From the NCBI RefSeq assembly GCF_008642315.1, contig NZ_CP029192.1, positions 3,410,001 through 3,474,000 of the forward strand: a stretch of DNA of 64,000 bases. The letters run 5' to 3'. The translations under genes and the position numbers were made by a program. Source of the DNA: Streptomyces venezuelae. GTDB taxonomy: Bacteria; Actinomycetota; Actinomycetes; Streptomycetales; Streptomycetaceae. The notes under the pieces were generated by a model, which worked only from the letters and a program-made list of their open reading frames with translations, had not been told where the DNA came from and did no database searches. Below, one piece after another: positions 54,410 to 62,815 of the stretch. Position 1 is the first letter of the stretch, and each line of letters begins with the position of its first letter.

Positions 54410-55141
54410 TCAGGCCACCAGCTCGCCGAAGGACTCCTCCTCGTCACGGCCGAAGCTGAGGACCTCGTCCTCGCGCAGCCGGCGGAGCGACCGCCAGATG
54501 CTCGACTTCACCGTGCCGACACTGATGTCGAGGATGTCCGCGATCTCGGGGTCCGTACGACCCTCGTAGTAGCGGAGCACGAGCATCGTGCGCTGCAGTT
54601 CGGGGAGGCGAGCCAGGGCCTGCCAGAGAACCGCGCGCAGCTCCGTGCCGCGCATCGCGTCCGTGTCGCCCACCGTCTCCGGCAGTTCCTCGGTCGGGTA
54701 CTCGTTCAGCTTGCGGCGGCGCCACGCGCTGATGTGCAGATTCGTCATGGTGCGGCGGAGGTAGCCCCCGACCGCGGCCTTGTCACTGATCCGGTCCCAG
54801 GCGCGGTACGTCGAGAAGAGGGCGCTCTGGAGGAGGTCCTCGGCCTCGAAACGGTCACCGGTCAGGTGGTAGGCGGTTGCGTACAGGGAGGCGCGGCGTT
54901 CCTGGACGTAGGCGGTGAACTCCGCCTCCGACAGCGACTTCCGCTCTCCCGATTCCTCCCCGTACGCGGCTCCCCCGTGAGCCTTGCCGGCGTCGACCAC
55001 CGTCATGAATCCGGTGTGCTGACGCCCGGTGCCGCGAGCGCACCCCCGCCCGCTCACGGCACCGGACTTCTCAGACCCCCGCACGACGTCGTGGAGACGC
55101 GTGACAACTGCGCTCGAGCTGGTGCTGTGCAGCGTATTCAT
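54410..55141 (-). CDS. sigQ: SigE-family sigma factor, SigQ-like
   Basis: This 243-residue group 4 sigma factor has region 2 (FTAYVQERRASLYATAYHLTGDRFEAEDLLQSALFSTYRAWDRI) and region 4 (LARLPELQRTMLVLRYYEGRTDPEIADILDISVGTVKSSIWRSLRRLRE). The first 70 residues are an unusual extension (possible upstream part). It is divergent from afsQ1, as sigQ is in S. coelicolor, where SigQ opposes the antibiotic control by AfsQ1. ATG at 55141 after GGGGGG. Confidence 0.85.
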   Translation of the reverse strand: MNTLHSTSSSAVVTRLHDVVRGSEKSGAVSGRGCARGTGRQHTGFMTVVDAGKAHGGAAYGEESGERKSLSEAEFTAYVQERRASLYATAYHLTGDRFEAEDLLQSALFSTYRAWDRISDKAAVGGYLRRTMTNLHISAWRRRKLNEYPTEELPETVGDTDAMRGTELRAVLWQALARLPELQRTMLVLRYYEGRTDPEIADILDISVGTVKSSIWRSLRRLREDEVLSFGRDEEESFGELVA

Positions 55142-55225
55142 CTTGCGCCCCCCGTCGGTGGAGTCCGGCTTCTTCCGTGTGACCAAAACTCTGCCGCAGT
55201 GACTTCATGGCGTTGTCCGTCGACT

Positions 55226-55241
55226 GTCACAGGCCTGTCAC
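55226..55241. promoter_or_regulatory. AfsQ1-type operator between sigQ and afsQ1
   Basis: GTCAC-AGGCCT-GTCAC matches the consensus reported for S. coelicolor AfsQ1, GTnAC-n6-GTnAC, at all fixed positions. It is 84 bp before the sigQ ATG and about 125 bp before afsQ1. Confidence 0.8.
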
Positions 55242-55366
55242 AGGGGTCGGGGAGGTCTTCCACCTGTGAAGGTCACGTGTGGGTGCGGGCCTTCACCTGC
55301 TCATTACGGACGCGGGGAGGCTCCGGCAGTCGAACTGGAGCCATGGCATGGGACAGAATGACGTCC

Positions 55367-56044
55367 GTGCCTTCCCTGTTGCTGATCGAGGACGACGACG
55401 CCATCCGGACGGCCCTGGAGCTTTCACTCACGCGCCAGGGGCATCGGGTGGCCACTGCTGCCACCGGCGAGGACGGTCTGAAGCTGCTCGGCGAGCAGCG
55501 GCCCGACCTGATCGTGCTGGATGTGATGCTGCCGGGCATCGACGGCTTCGAGGTGTGCCGTCGCATCCGGCGCACCGACCAGCTGCCGATCATCCTGCTC
55601 ACCGCGCGCAGCGACGACATCGACGTTGTCGTCGGCCTGGAGTCCGGTGCCGACGACTATGTGGTCAAGCCCGTGCAGGGCCGGGTCCTGGACGCCCGCA
55701 TCCGTGCCGTGCTGCGGCGCGGCGAGCGCGAGGCGAACGACGCGGCGACGTTCGGTTCGCTGGTCATCGACCGGGCCGCGATGACCGTCACGAAGAACGG
55801 CGAGGACCTGCAGCTCACGCCCACCGAGCTGCGGCTGCTCCTGGAGCTGAGCCGCAGGCCGGGCCAGGCCCTGTCGCGGCAGCAGTTGCTGCGGCTGGTG
55901 TGGGAGCACGACTACCTCGGCGACTCGCGGCTCGTGGACGCGTGCGTGCAGCGGCTGCGCGCCAAGGTCGAGGACGTGCCCTCGTCGCCGACCCTGATCC
56001 GTACGGTGCGCGGCGTCGGCTACCGGCTGGACACGCCTCAGTGA
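55367..56044 (+). CDS. afsQ1: AfsQ1-like response regulator
   Basis: This 225-residue OmpR-type regulator has a receiver domain with phospho-acceptor Asp 52 (LIVLDVMLPGIDGFEV), acidic pocket (LLIEDDDA) and Lys in DDYVVKPVQGRVL, and a C-terminal winged helix (LQLTPTELRLLLELSRRPGQALSRQQLLRLVWEHDYLGDSRLVDACVQRLRAKV). In S. coelicolor, AfsQ1 controls antibiotics, glutamate/nitrogen genes and sigQ. GTG start by analogy with the known 225-residue protein; an in-frame ATG at 55358 is three codons upstream. Overlaps afsQ2 by GTGA. Confidence 0.93.
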   Translation: MPSLLLIEDDDAIRTALELSLTRQGHRVATAATGEDGLKLLGEQRPDLIVLDVMLPGIDGFEVCRRIRRTDQLPIILLTARSDDIDVVVGLESGADDYVVKPVQGRVLDARIRAVLRRGEREANDAATFGSLVIDRAAMTVTKNGEDLQLTPTELRLLLELSRRPGQALSRQQLLRLVWEHDYLGDSRLVDACVQRLRAKVEDVPSSPTLIRTVRGVGYRLDTPQ

Positions 56045-57606
56045 CCAAACCGCACGACAAGCTCCGCGGCCTGCCCGCGGCGCGCAAGGCGATACTGGCG
56101 GGTCTGCGCTTCACGAGTCTGCGGCTGCGGCTGGTCGTGGTGTTCGGGCTCGTGGCGCTCACCGCGGCGGTCTCCGCGTCCGGCATCGCGTACTGGCTCA
56201 ACCGCGAGGCGGTGCTCACGCGCGCGCAGGACGCGGCGCTCAAGGACTTCAGGCAGCAGATGCAGAACCGTGCGGGCGCGCTGCCCGCCGACGTATCGCA
56301 GGCCGAACTGCAGGCGACCGCCGAGCAGATGGCGAACAGCAGCCAGCGCTACAGCGTGCTCCTGGTCGCCGAGAAGAAGGGCGGCGGCCAGCTCGTCGGC
56401 TACTCCGACCTGGACGCCTTCACCCTCGCCAAGGTGCCGGCCTCGCTGCAGAAGGCGGTGAACAAGAAGCAGCCGCTGACCTCCGGCAACAAGAGCCCGT
56501 ACCACCTGTACTGGCAGCGGACCGCCGACCACGGGACCCCGCATCTGGTGGGCGGCGCCAAGGTCATCGGCGGCGGCCCGACCGGTTACATGCTCAAGTC
56601 CCTGGAGCCGGAGGCGAAGGATCTGAGTTCGCTGGGCTGGTCCCTGGCCATCGCCACGGGCCTCGCGCTGATCGGCTCCGCGCTGCTCGCGCAGGCCGCC
56701 GCGACGACCGTGCTGAAGCCCGTGCACCGGCTGGGTGTCGCGGCGCGGCGGCTCGGCGAGGGGAAGCTGGACACGCGGCTGCGGGTGTCCGGGACCGACG
56801 AGCTCGCCGACCTGTCCCGTACGTTCAACAGGACCGCGGAGAACCTGGAGAAGAAGGTCGCCGACATGAGCGCCCGTGACGAGGCGTCCCGGCGTTTCGT
56901 CGCCGACATGTCGCACGAGCTGCGCACCCCGCTGACCGCGATCACCGCCGTGACGGAGGTCCTGGAGGAGGAGCTCGACGCGGAGACGGGGTCCGTGGAC
57001 CCGATGATCGAGCCGGCCGTACGCCTCGTGGTGAGCGAGACCCGCCGCCTGAACGACCTCGTGGAGAACCTCATGGAGGTCACCCGCTTCGACGCGGGGA
57101 CCGCGCGCCTGGTCCTGGACGACGTGGACATCGCCGACCAGATCACCGCGTGCATCGACGCGCGGGCCTGGCTGGACGCGGTCGAGCTGGACGCCGAGCG
57201 CGGCATCATGGTCCGCCTCGACCCGCGACGCCTCGACGTGATCCTGGCGAACCTCATCGGCAACGCCCTCAAGCACGGCGGCTCCCCGGTGGAGGTGTCG
57301 GTCCGGCTGGAGGACGCGCAGCTGGTCATCGCCGTACGCGACCACGGCCCCGGTATCCCGGAGGACGTGCTGCCGCACGTCTTCGACCGCTTCTACAAGG
57401 CGTCCGCGTCCCGGCCGCGGTCCGAGGGCAGTGGCCTCGGCCTGTCCATCGCGCTGGAGAACGCGCACATCCACGGCGGCGAGATCACCGCCGCCAACTC
57501 GCCGGAGGGCGGCGCGGTCTTCACGCTGTGGCTGCCGCGCGACGGGGAGCGGGCCGAGGACGAGGCGGGCGACGAGGACGGGCGTACGGAAGGGGGCCAG
57601 GCGTGA
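56041..57606 (+). CDS. afsQ2: AfsQ2-like sensor histidine kinase
   Basis: This 521-residue membrane kinase has a first helix (LRLVVVFGLVALTAAVSASGIAYWL), an external sensor domain of about 130 residues, a second helix (LGWSLAIATGLALIGSALLAQAAATTVL), HAMP (KPVHRLGVAARRLGEGKLDTRL), the phospho-acceptor His in FVADMSHELRTPLTAITAV, and ATPase boxes ILANLIGNALKHG, VRDHGPGIPEDVLPHVFDRFYKA and GSGLGLSIALENAHIHGG. It phosphorylates AfsQ1. It overlaps both neighbours by GTGA. The sensed signal is unknown. Confidence 0.93.
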   Translation: MTKPHDKLRGLPAARKAILAGLRFTSLRLRLVVVFGLVALTAAVSASGIAYWLNREAVLTRAQDAALKDFRQQMQNRAGALPADVSQAELQATAEQMANSSQRYSVLLVAEKKGGGQLVGYSDLDAFTLAKVPASLQKAVNKKQPLTSGNKSPYHLYWQRTADHGTPHLVGGAKVIGGGPTGYMLKSLEPEAKDLSSLGWSLAIATGLALIGSALLAQAAATTVLKPVHRLGVAARRLGEGKLDTRLRVSGTDELADLSRTFNRTAENLEKKVADMSARDEASRRFVADMSHELRTPLTAITAVTEVLEEELDAETGSVDPMIEPAVRLVVSETRRLNDLVENLMEVTRFDAGTARLVLDDVDIADQITACIDARAWLDAVELDAERGIMVRLDPRRLDVILANLIGNALKHGGSPVEVSVRLEDAQLVIAVRDHGPGIPEDVLPHVFDRFYKASASRPRSEGSGLGLSIALENAHIHGGEITAANSPEGGAVFTLWLPRDGERAEDEAGDEDGRTEGGQA

Positions 57607-58202
57607 AGGGGCGTCGTATCCGTGCCGCGGCCGCCGTCGTGGGGCTCGCCGCCGTGCTCGCGGGGTGCGGGATCAGGACGACCGAGGTGCCGACGGACTA
57701 CGGTGCGGCGCCTTCGCGGGTGCCGTGTGTGATGTCGGGCTCGACCATCGCGTCGCAGGCGGGCAGCGGGGTGCCGGTGGAGGTCTTCCTGGTGTGCGCG
57801 GCGCAGCTGGTGACCGTCGACCGCACCGTGCAGCTGCCCACGGACAAGGCGACCACCGACCGGGTGCGCATCGCGCAGGCGCTCCTCGACGAGCTGGCGA
57901 AGGCCCCGTCGGACGAGGAGAAGCAGGCGGGCTTCGCCACGGACGTGCGCCGCGGCACCACCGCCTCCGGGCCCCGCAAGGGCGACCCGGCCGAGGCGCT
58001 GCGGCTGAGCACGGCGCCGGAGAACCTGTCGACGTTCGCGCTCGCGCAGACCGTGTGCACGCTGGCCGACAACGCGTCGTCGGACGACGGCACGGTGGCC
58101 ATGGGCGGCCCCGGAGACAGCCCCCTGCGGCGCTACGAGTGCACTCCGGAGGTGCGCTCCCGGCCCGGGACCGTGGCTCCGCCTGTGCAAACCGTCGAGT
58201 AA
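57603..58202 (+). CDS. Lipoprotein of the afsQ operon
   Basis: This 199-residue exported lipoprotein has signal [19 protein letters not shown], lipid Cys ~22, and an outer domain with four further cysteines (PCVMSGS, LVCAAQ, TVCTLAD, YECTPE) that could form two disulfides. It overlaps afsQ2 by GTGA, as in other Streptomyces where a lipoprotein gene follows afsQ2. It may help sense an external signal for AfsQ2, an inference from operon structure only. Confidence 0.88.
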   Translation: MKGRRIRAAAAVVGLAAVLAGCGIRTTEVPTDYGAAPSRVPCVMSGSTIASQAGSGVPVEVFLVCAAQLVTVDRTVQLPTDKATTDRVRIAQALLDELAKAPSDEEKQAGFATDVRRGTTASGPRKGDPAEALRLSTAPENLSTFALAQTVCTLADNASSDDGTVAMGGPGDSPLRRYECTPEVRSRPGTVAPPVQTVE

Positions 58203-58245
58203 CCGGCGCCGGGTACACGGAACCGATCCTGCCGCCCGCGGCGTC

Positions 58246-58803
58246 TTGGGGGGCGTGCTTCAAGGCTCGGGCGGCCACGGTGCCGCCATCCGCTTCCGTG
58301 CGGCGGGGGGACTCCTCCTCGTCGCACATCTTCTGCTCGTCGGGTGGATCACGCTGCGCCCGCTGGACGTGCCCTGGGTGAGCGCCGCGAACATGGAGCC
58401 GCTCGCCGGGATCAAGGCGGACCTGGCGCTGGGCGGTCTGCAGGCGGCCCGCCGGATCGGCGAGAGCGTGCTGCTGCTCGCCCCGCTCGGGGTGCTGCTT
58501 CCGCTGGCCGGCGGCCGGCTCGTGGTATCGCCGTGGGGTTCGCTGGTGCGCACGGTCGCGGCCGGGGCGATGCTGTCGCTCGGCATCGAGCTGCTGCAGA
58601 CCGGGGTGCCCGGTCAGGTCGTCGACATCGACTCGCTGCTCCTGAACACCTTCGGGGTGGCCCTCGCGCATGTCGCGGTCGTGCCCGCGGCCAGGGCGCG
58701 GCTCCGTCGCGGTGGCGACGGCAGGACCTGTGTGGCCCTCCACCGGGAGGACACGTCTCAGGGTCCGACCCCGACGATTCCCAGGGTCGGTATCGCACCG
58801 TAG
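58246..58803 (+). CDS. VanZ family membrane protein
   Basis: This is a 185-residue protein with about four membrane segments: FRAAGGLLLVAHLLLVGWITLRPLD, SVLLLAPLGVLLPLAG, TVAAGAMLSLGIELLQT and LLLNTFGVALAHVAVVPAA. The IELLQTGVPGQVVDIDSLLLNTFGVALA stretch is the VanZ-like core. VanZ gives teicoplanin resistance in enterococci; homologues in Streptomyces have unknown roles. Start is TTG 58246, with an in-frame GTG at 58255 as alternative. Confidence 0.82.
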   Translation: MGGVLQGSGGHGAAIRFRAAGGLLLVAHLLLVGWITLRPLDVPWVSAANMEPLAGIKADLALGGLQAARRIGESVLLLAPLGVLLPLAGGRLVVSPWGSLVRTVAAGAMLSLGIELLQTGVPGQVVDIDSLLLNTFGVALAHVAVVPAARARLRRGGDGRTCVALHREDTSQGPTPTIPRVGIAP

Positions 58804-58893
58804 AGCGATGCTTTGACCCGGTTCGTGAACGTACTGTCGTCCTATCGGGGTACACGGAAGTCCCCAGACCTACGGTTCACGAAGGAGCCCGAC

Positions 58894-59094
58894 ATGACCG
58901 CCCTTGCCCGCCCCACCCACGGCCGGATGATCGGCGGAGTGTGCGCAGCCCTCGCCAAGCGCTTCGGCACGTCCGCGGCGACGATGCGCGTGATCTTCGT
59001 GGTCTCGTGCCTGCTGCCCGGCCCGCAGTTCCTGCTCTACATCGCGCTGTGGTTCCTGCTGCCCTCGGAGGATAAGGCCCGTCAGGCCTGGTGA
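58894..59094 (+). CDS. PspC domain membrane protein
   Basis: This 66-residue protein consists of a PspC domain: MIGGVCAALAKRFGTSAATMRVIFVVSCLLPGPQFLLYIALWFLLP. The domain was named from the phage-shock envelope-stress system, and actinobacterial small PspC proteins are often single-domain. One or two membrane segments are visible. ATG after GAAGGAG. A strong terminator follows. Confidence 0.88.
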   Translation: MTALARPTHGRMIGGVCAALAKRFGTSAATMRVIFVVSCLLPGPQFLLYIALWFLLPSEDKARQAW

Positions 59095-59125
59095 CCTCGG
59101 CCGCGGCCGGATGACCGCGACACGA

Positions 59126-59163
59126 CGATGGGGCGTCCCCTCCGCGGAGGGGACGCCCCATCG
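59126..59163. terminator. Perfect 38-bp palindromic terminator
   Basis: CGATGGGGCGTCCCCTCCG is followed directly by its exact complement, giving 19-bp arms. It lies between the convergent pspC-like gene and the small secreted-protein gene and can act both ways. Confidence 0.92.
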
Positions 59164-59183
59164 GGCGTTCGGACGGGGTCCGG

Positions 59184-59510
59184 TCAGCCGAGCGGCAGGC
59201 CGTTGACGCCGCTGCCGCCGAGGGGCAGGCCGCCGAGCAGGCCGGAGACGGGCGAGGTCGGGCCGCCCGGCTTGGGGCCCGAGACGTTCTCGAGCACGGG
59301 CTGGGCGGCGTTCAGGCCGCTGCCGATGGCGTTCTGTCCGGCGGACAGGGACTCGGTGGCGCCGGCGGCCGGGACCACGGAGGAGACGGGGCCGAGCGCG
59401 GCCGCGGGGTCGGCGACGGCGGGGGCGGCGTTCGCGGCACCGGCGCCCGCGGCGGCGAAAGCGGCGCCGAGAGCGGCGACACCGAGGGACTTGGCGGCAG
59501 ACTGCTTCAT
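59184..59510 (-). CDS. Small Ala/Gly-rich secreted protein
   Basis: This 108-residue exported protein has signal AAKSLGVAALGAAFAAAGAGAANA, then an Ala-Pro-Val region and a Gly-Leu-Pro-rich end (GLLGGLPLGGSGVNGLPLG). It is not a chaplin: there are no paired cysteines. The repeating G-L-P pattern resembles other small surface proteins of Streptomyces with no known role. ATG start at 59510. Confidence 0.75.
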   Translation of the reverse strand: MKQSAAKSLGVAALGAAFAAAGAGAANAAPAVADPAAALGPVSSVVPAAGATESLSAGQNAIGSGLNAAQPVLENVSGPKPGGPTSPVSGLLGGLPLGGSGVNGLPLG

Positions 59511-59612
59511 CTTCAATGCGTCCTTGCGTCTTTGCTTACGGATGTGGGGAGGGGGGTTTGAGCGGTTCAACGACCGTAAGCAGTCCGAATCACGGGCCGG
59601 GCGCAAAAAGGA

Positions 59613-59644
59613 GAGCGGCCGGGGTGTGCGCACCCCGGCCGCTC
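59613..59644 (-). terminator. Rho-independent terminator of adenosine deaminase gene
   Basis: Arms GAGCGGCCGGGGTG and CACCCCGGCCGCTC (14 bp, loop 4). Read on the minus strand the hairpin is followed by TCCTTTTTG, a T-run. It starts 29 bp past the add stop. Confidence 0.92.
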
Positions 59645-59673
59645 ACGCGTCGTACGACGCGGACGTCATTCCG

Positions 59674-60843
59674 TCAGCTCTCCACAGAAGCGCTGGTCGA
59701 GACGGTCTGGCGGAACAGCCATTCGGACTTCAGCTCGGCATAACCGGGCTTGATCACGTCGTTGATCATGGCCAGTCGTTCATCGAAAGGAATGAATGCT
59801 GATTTCATCGCATTGACTGTGAACCACTGCATGTCGTCGAGCGAGTAGCCGAACGTGCCGACCAGGTGCTCGAATTCGCGGCTCATGCTGGTGCCGGACA
59901 TCAGGCGGTTGTCGGTGTTCACGGTCGCGCGGAAGTGCAGCTTGCGCAGCAGGCCGATGGGGTGCTCCGCGTAGGAAGTGGCGGCGCCCGTCTGCAGGTT
60001 GGAGGTGGGGCAGAGCTCCAGCGGGATGCGCTTGTCCCGTACGTACGACGCGAGGCGGCCGAGGCGGACGGTGCCGTCGTCGGCGACCTGGATGTCGTCG
60101 ATGATGCGCACGCCGTGGCCGAGGCGGTCGGCGCCGCACCACTGCAGGGCCTGCCAGATCGACGGCAGGCCGAAGGCCTCACCCGCGTGGATCGTGAAGT
60201 GGTTGTTCTCGCGCTTCAGGAACTCGAAGGCGTCGAGGTGGCGGGTGGGAGGGAACCCGGCCTCGGCGCCCGCGATGTCGAAGCCGACGACGCCCGAGTC
60301 GCGGTAGCGGTTGGCGAGTTCGGCGATCTCCAGGGCGCGGGCGGCGTGCCGCATCGCGGTGAGGAGGGCGCCCACGCGGATGCGGTGGCCGTTCTCCTTC
60401 GCGCGGCGCTCGCCCTCGCGGAAGCCCTCGTTGACGGCCTCGACGACCTCTTCGAGGGTGAGGCCCTGCTCCAGGTGCTGCTCGGGGGCGTACCGGATCT
60501 CGGCGTAGACGACGCCGTCCTCGGCGAGGTCCTCGGCGCACTCGGCGGCCACGCGCTTGAGGGCGTCCTTCGTCTGCATCACCGCGCAGGTGTGGGCGAA
60601 GGTTTCCAGGTACCGCTCCAGGGAGCCGGAGTCGGCAGCCTCGCGGAACCAGATCCCGAGCTTGTCGGGGTCGGTCTCGGGCAGGCCCCCGTACCCGTTC
60701 TCGCGGGCGAGGTCGACGATCGTGCCGGGGCGCAGGCCGCCGTCGAGGTGGTCGTGGAGGAGCACCTTGGGGGCGCGGCGGATCTGCTCGGCGCTGGGCG
60801 TTTCACGGTCCGTGTGACCGGTCGTGTGTGTCTGGCTCGTCAT
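59674..60843 (-). CDS. add: Adenosine deaminase
   Basis: It converts adenosine and deoxyadenosine to inosine and deoxyinosine. The 389-residue zinc enzyme has the metal motif [32 protein letters not shown] (catalytic Glu and His), [20 protein letters not shown] and [11 protein letters not shown]. All catalytic residues are present. The start ATG lies 17 bp after the shared palindrome. A terminator with a T-run follows. Its product feeds purine nucleoside phosphorylase. Confidence 0.94.
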   Translation of the reverse strand: MTSQTHTTGHTDRETPSAEQIRRAPKVLLHDHLDGGLRPGTIVDLARENGYGGLPETDPDKLGIWFREAADSGSLERYLETFAHTCAVMQTKDALKRVAAECAEDLAEDGVVYAEIRYAPEQHLEQGLTLEEVVEAVNEGFREGERRAKENGHRIRVGALLTAMRHAARALEIAELANRYRDSGVVGFDIAGAEAGFPPTRHLDAFEFLKRENNHFTIHAGEAFGLPSIWQALQWCGADRLGHGVRIIDDIQVADDGTVRLGRLASYVRDKRIPLELCPTSNLQTGAATSYAEHPIGLLRKLHFRATVNTDNRLMSGTSMSREFEHLVGTFGYSLDDMQWFTVNAMKSAFIPFDERLAMINDVIKPGYAELKSEWLFRQTVSTSASVES

Positions 60844-60859
60844 TTCGGCACTCTAGCGC

Positions 60860-60871
60860 CTACGCGCGTAG
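60860..60871. promoter_or_regulatory. Nucleoside-gene palindrome before add
   Basis: CTACGCGCGTAG is the third identical copy. On the minus strand it precedes the -10-like TAGAGT (60855-60850) by 4 bp, and the add ATG by 17 bp. Confidence 0.75.
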
Positions 60872-60945
60872 AACTCACTGGTCGATACGTAACAGTGACC
60901 CTGCGGAAGGGTGGCGTACACCATGGCTTCTGACACTGTTCTGTC

Positions 60946-61710
60946 ATGGCACAGGAAGGGACCGCGGGGCCGGCGGGCGCGGCCAGGCTCGGGCGTGTGA
61001 TCGGTACGGCGCCTTCGGCGGTGGGCGGAGTGGTGCTCCTGCTCCCCGGCGGCGCGGAGTCCTCCAGCCGCAGGCCGTCGCCGCTGGCGGGGACCGGGGT
61101 GCGCGCGCTGGGCCGCAGGCTGGCCCAGGACGGCCGGGAGGCGGGGCTCGTCACGCACGTCGTGCACTACCGCTGCCGGGGGTGGAACGGCGCGCAGGCG
61201 GAGCTGGCCCGCGACACGACCTGGGCGGCCGACGAAATCGTACGTCTCTACGGCGACGTCCCCGTCTGCCTGGCCGGCGTGGACATGGGCGGCCGGGCGG
61301 CGCTGCGCGCGGGCGGGCACGCGGCCGTCAACTCCGTTCTGGCGATGGCGCCCTGGCTGCCCGAGGACGATGTGGCGGCACCGCCCGAGCCGGTGAAGCA
61401 GCTCGCGGGGCGGCGGGTGCTCATCGTGCACGGCACGAACGACGAACGGACCGATCCCGAGCTGTCGTTCCGGCTCGCGGAGCGGGCGAAGAAGGCGAAC
61501 CGGGACGTGTGCCGCTTCGAGGTGCACTCGGACGGGCACCGGCTGCACCAGCATCAGGCCGAAGTCCTGGCGCTCGCCTCGGACTTCGTGATGGGGACGC
61601 TGTTCGGTGCGGACTTCGCCCGCCCCTTGGAGGACGCGTTGGCGGCTCCGCCGCCGCTGGGGCTGCGCATGCCGTTGGCCTCCGGCTTTGGACGGTCGCT
61701 TCGAAGGTGA
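60946..61710 (+). CDS. Alpha/beta hydrolase with atypical nucleophile motif
   Basis: This 254-residue alpha/beta-hydrolase-fold protein has the start VVLLLPGGAESSS (oxyanion strand) and the nucleophile elbow LAGVDMGGRAAL, where Asp 113 takes the place of the usual Ser. The Asp acid region (VHGTNDERTDP) and the late His (HSDGHRLHQH) are present. Asp nucleophiles occur in haloalkane dehalogenases and epoxide hydrolases; an inactive form is also possible. It is divergent from add. ATG start with no clear ribosome site. Confidence 0.8.
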   Translation: MAQEGTAGPAGAARLGRVIGTAPSAVGGVVLLLPGGAESSSRRPSPLAGTGVRALGRRLAQDGREAGLVTHVVHYRCRGWNGAQAELARDTTWAADEIVRLYGDVPVCLAGVDMGGRAALRAGGHAAVNSVLAMAPWLPEDDVAAPPEPVKQLAGRRVLIVHGTNDERTDPELSFRLAERAKKANRDVCRFEVHSDGHRLHQHQAEVLALASDFVMGTLFGADFARPLEDALAAPPPLGLRMPLASGFGRSLRR

Positions 61711-61756
61711 CCCGGCGACGGAGCTCCGTCGATCACCGGCTCCGCCGAGTTCGTCC

Positions 61757-62752
61757 TCAAGCGCCGGACGGGCTGACATCCGCCTCCGGGTCCGATCCCA
61801 TCTGCGGCAGCAGCTTGCCCTTCCTGCTCAGCAGGAACTGCTTGAACGCCGCCACCGGTGGCGTGTCCGGGTGGCCGTCCAGCCAGGCCACGCCGATCTC
61901 GCGCACCGCCCGCTGCCCCGTCACCGTCAGCTCCACCACCCCCGGGCGCGGCACCGCGGGCGGCGGCAGCAGGGCCACGCCCAAGCCCGCCGCGACCAGG
62001 CCGCGCAGCGTCTCCGCCTCCTCGCCCTCGAAGGCGATACGGGGCTTGAAGCCCGCCTCGCGGCAGAGGTCGTCCGTGATGCGGCGCAGGCCGTACCCGG
62101 GCTCCAGGGTCACGAACGCCTCCTCGGCGGTCTCGGCGAGGCGGACCCGCTTGCGGGACGCGAGGCGGTGGTCGTCGGGGACGACCAGGCGCAGGCGCTG
62201 CTCGTCGAGGCGGCGGGCGACCAGGTCGGGTGCGTCGGGCACGGGTGAGGTGAGGCAGAGGTCGAGCTCGCCCGCGCGCAGCCGCTCCAGCATCGCCTCG
62301 CCGTAGTTCTGGACGAGGCTGAAGCGGATGCGCGGGTGGTCGGCGCGGAAGGCGCGGATCAGTCCCGGGACCGTCTCCGAGCCCATGGTGTGCAGGAAGC
62401 CGAAGGCGACCTTGCCTGAGGCCGGGTCGGCGTCGGCGCGGACGGACTCGGCGGCGCGCTCCACCTCGCCGAGGGCCCGCTCGACCGAGGTGAGGAAGGT
62501 GCGGCCCGCCGGGGTGAGCGAGACCGTGCGGCCGCGGCGCGCGAACAGGTCGACGCCGAGGTCGCGTTCGAGCCGGACGAGGGCGCGGGACAGCGTCGAC
62601 TGGGGGATCCGCAGCTGCTCGGCGGCGCGTGTCACGTGCTCGGTGCGGGCGACCCCCGCGAAGTACGCGAGGCGTGGCGCGAGCAGCGTCACGATGTCCT
62701 GCGCGTCACTGTTCTGTGACACATGCGGCTGTGACCTGTGCTGATGCTGCAT
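61757..62752 (-). CDS. LysR family transcriptional regulator
   Basis: This 331-residue LysR regulator has the N-terminal helix-turn-helix (LAPRLAYFAGVARTEHVTRAAEQLRIPQSTLSRALVRLERDLGVDLFARRGRTVSLTPAGRTFL) and a two-lobed effector domain (KVAFGFLHTMGSETVPGLIRAFRADHPRIRFSLVQ). It is divergent from an MFS transporter gene across 63 bp with a T-N11-A motif, so it probably controls that transporter. ATG at 62752 chosen; an earlier start is possible. Confidence 0.9.
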   Translation of the reverse strand: MQHQHRSQPHVSQNSDAQDIVTLLAPRLAYFAGVARTEHVTRAAEQLRIPQSTLSRALVRLERDLGVDLFARRGRTVSLTPAGRTFLTSVERALGEVERAAESVRADADPASGKVAFGFLHTMGSETVPGLIRAFRADHPRIRFSLVQNYGEAMLERLRAGELDLCLTSPVPDAPDLVARRLDEQRLRLVVPDDHRLASRKRVRLAETAEEAFVTLEPGYGLRRITDDLCREAGFKPRIAFEGEEAETLRGLVAAGLGVALLPPPAVPRPGVVELTVTGQRAVREIGVAWLDGHPDTPPVAAFKQFLLSRKGKLLPQMGSDPEADVSPSGA

Positions 62753-62773
62753 GGGAACGATTATGGGGTTTCC

Positions 62774-62788
62774 ATGCATTGGACGCAT
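62774..62788. promoter_or_regulatory. LysR-type T-N11-A candidate site
   Basis: ATGC-N7-GCAT, containing a T-N11-A core (62775-62787), sits between the divergent LysR and MFS genes, 22 bp from the LysR ATG and 28 bp from the MFS ATG. Confidence 0.6.
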
Positions 62789-62815
62789 CAAAAATCCAGT
62801 CGTACGTTTCTGGAC

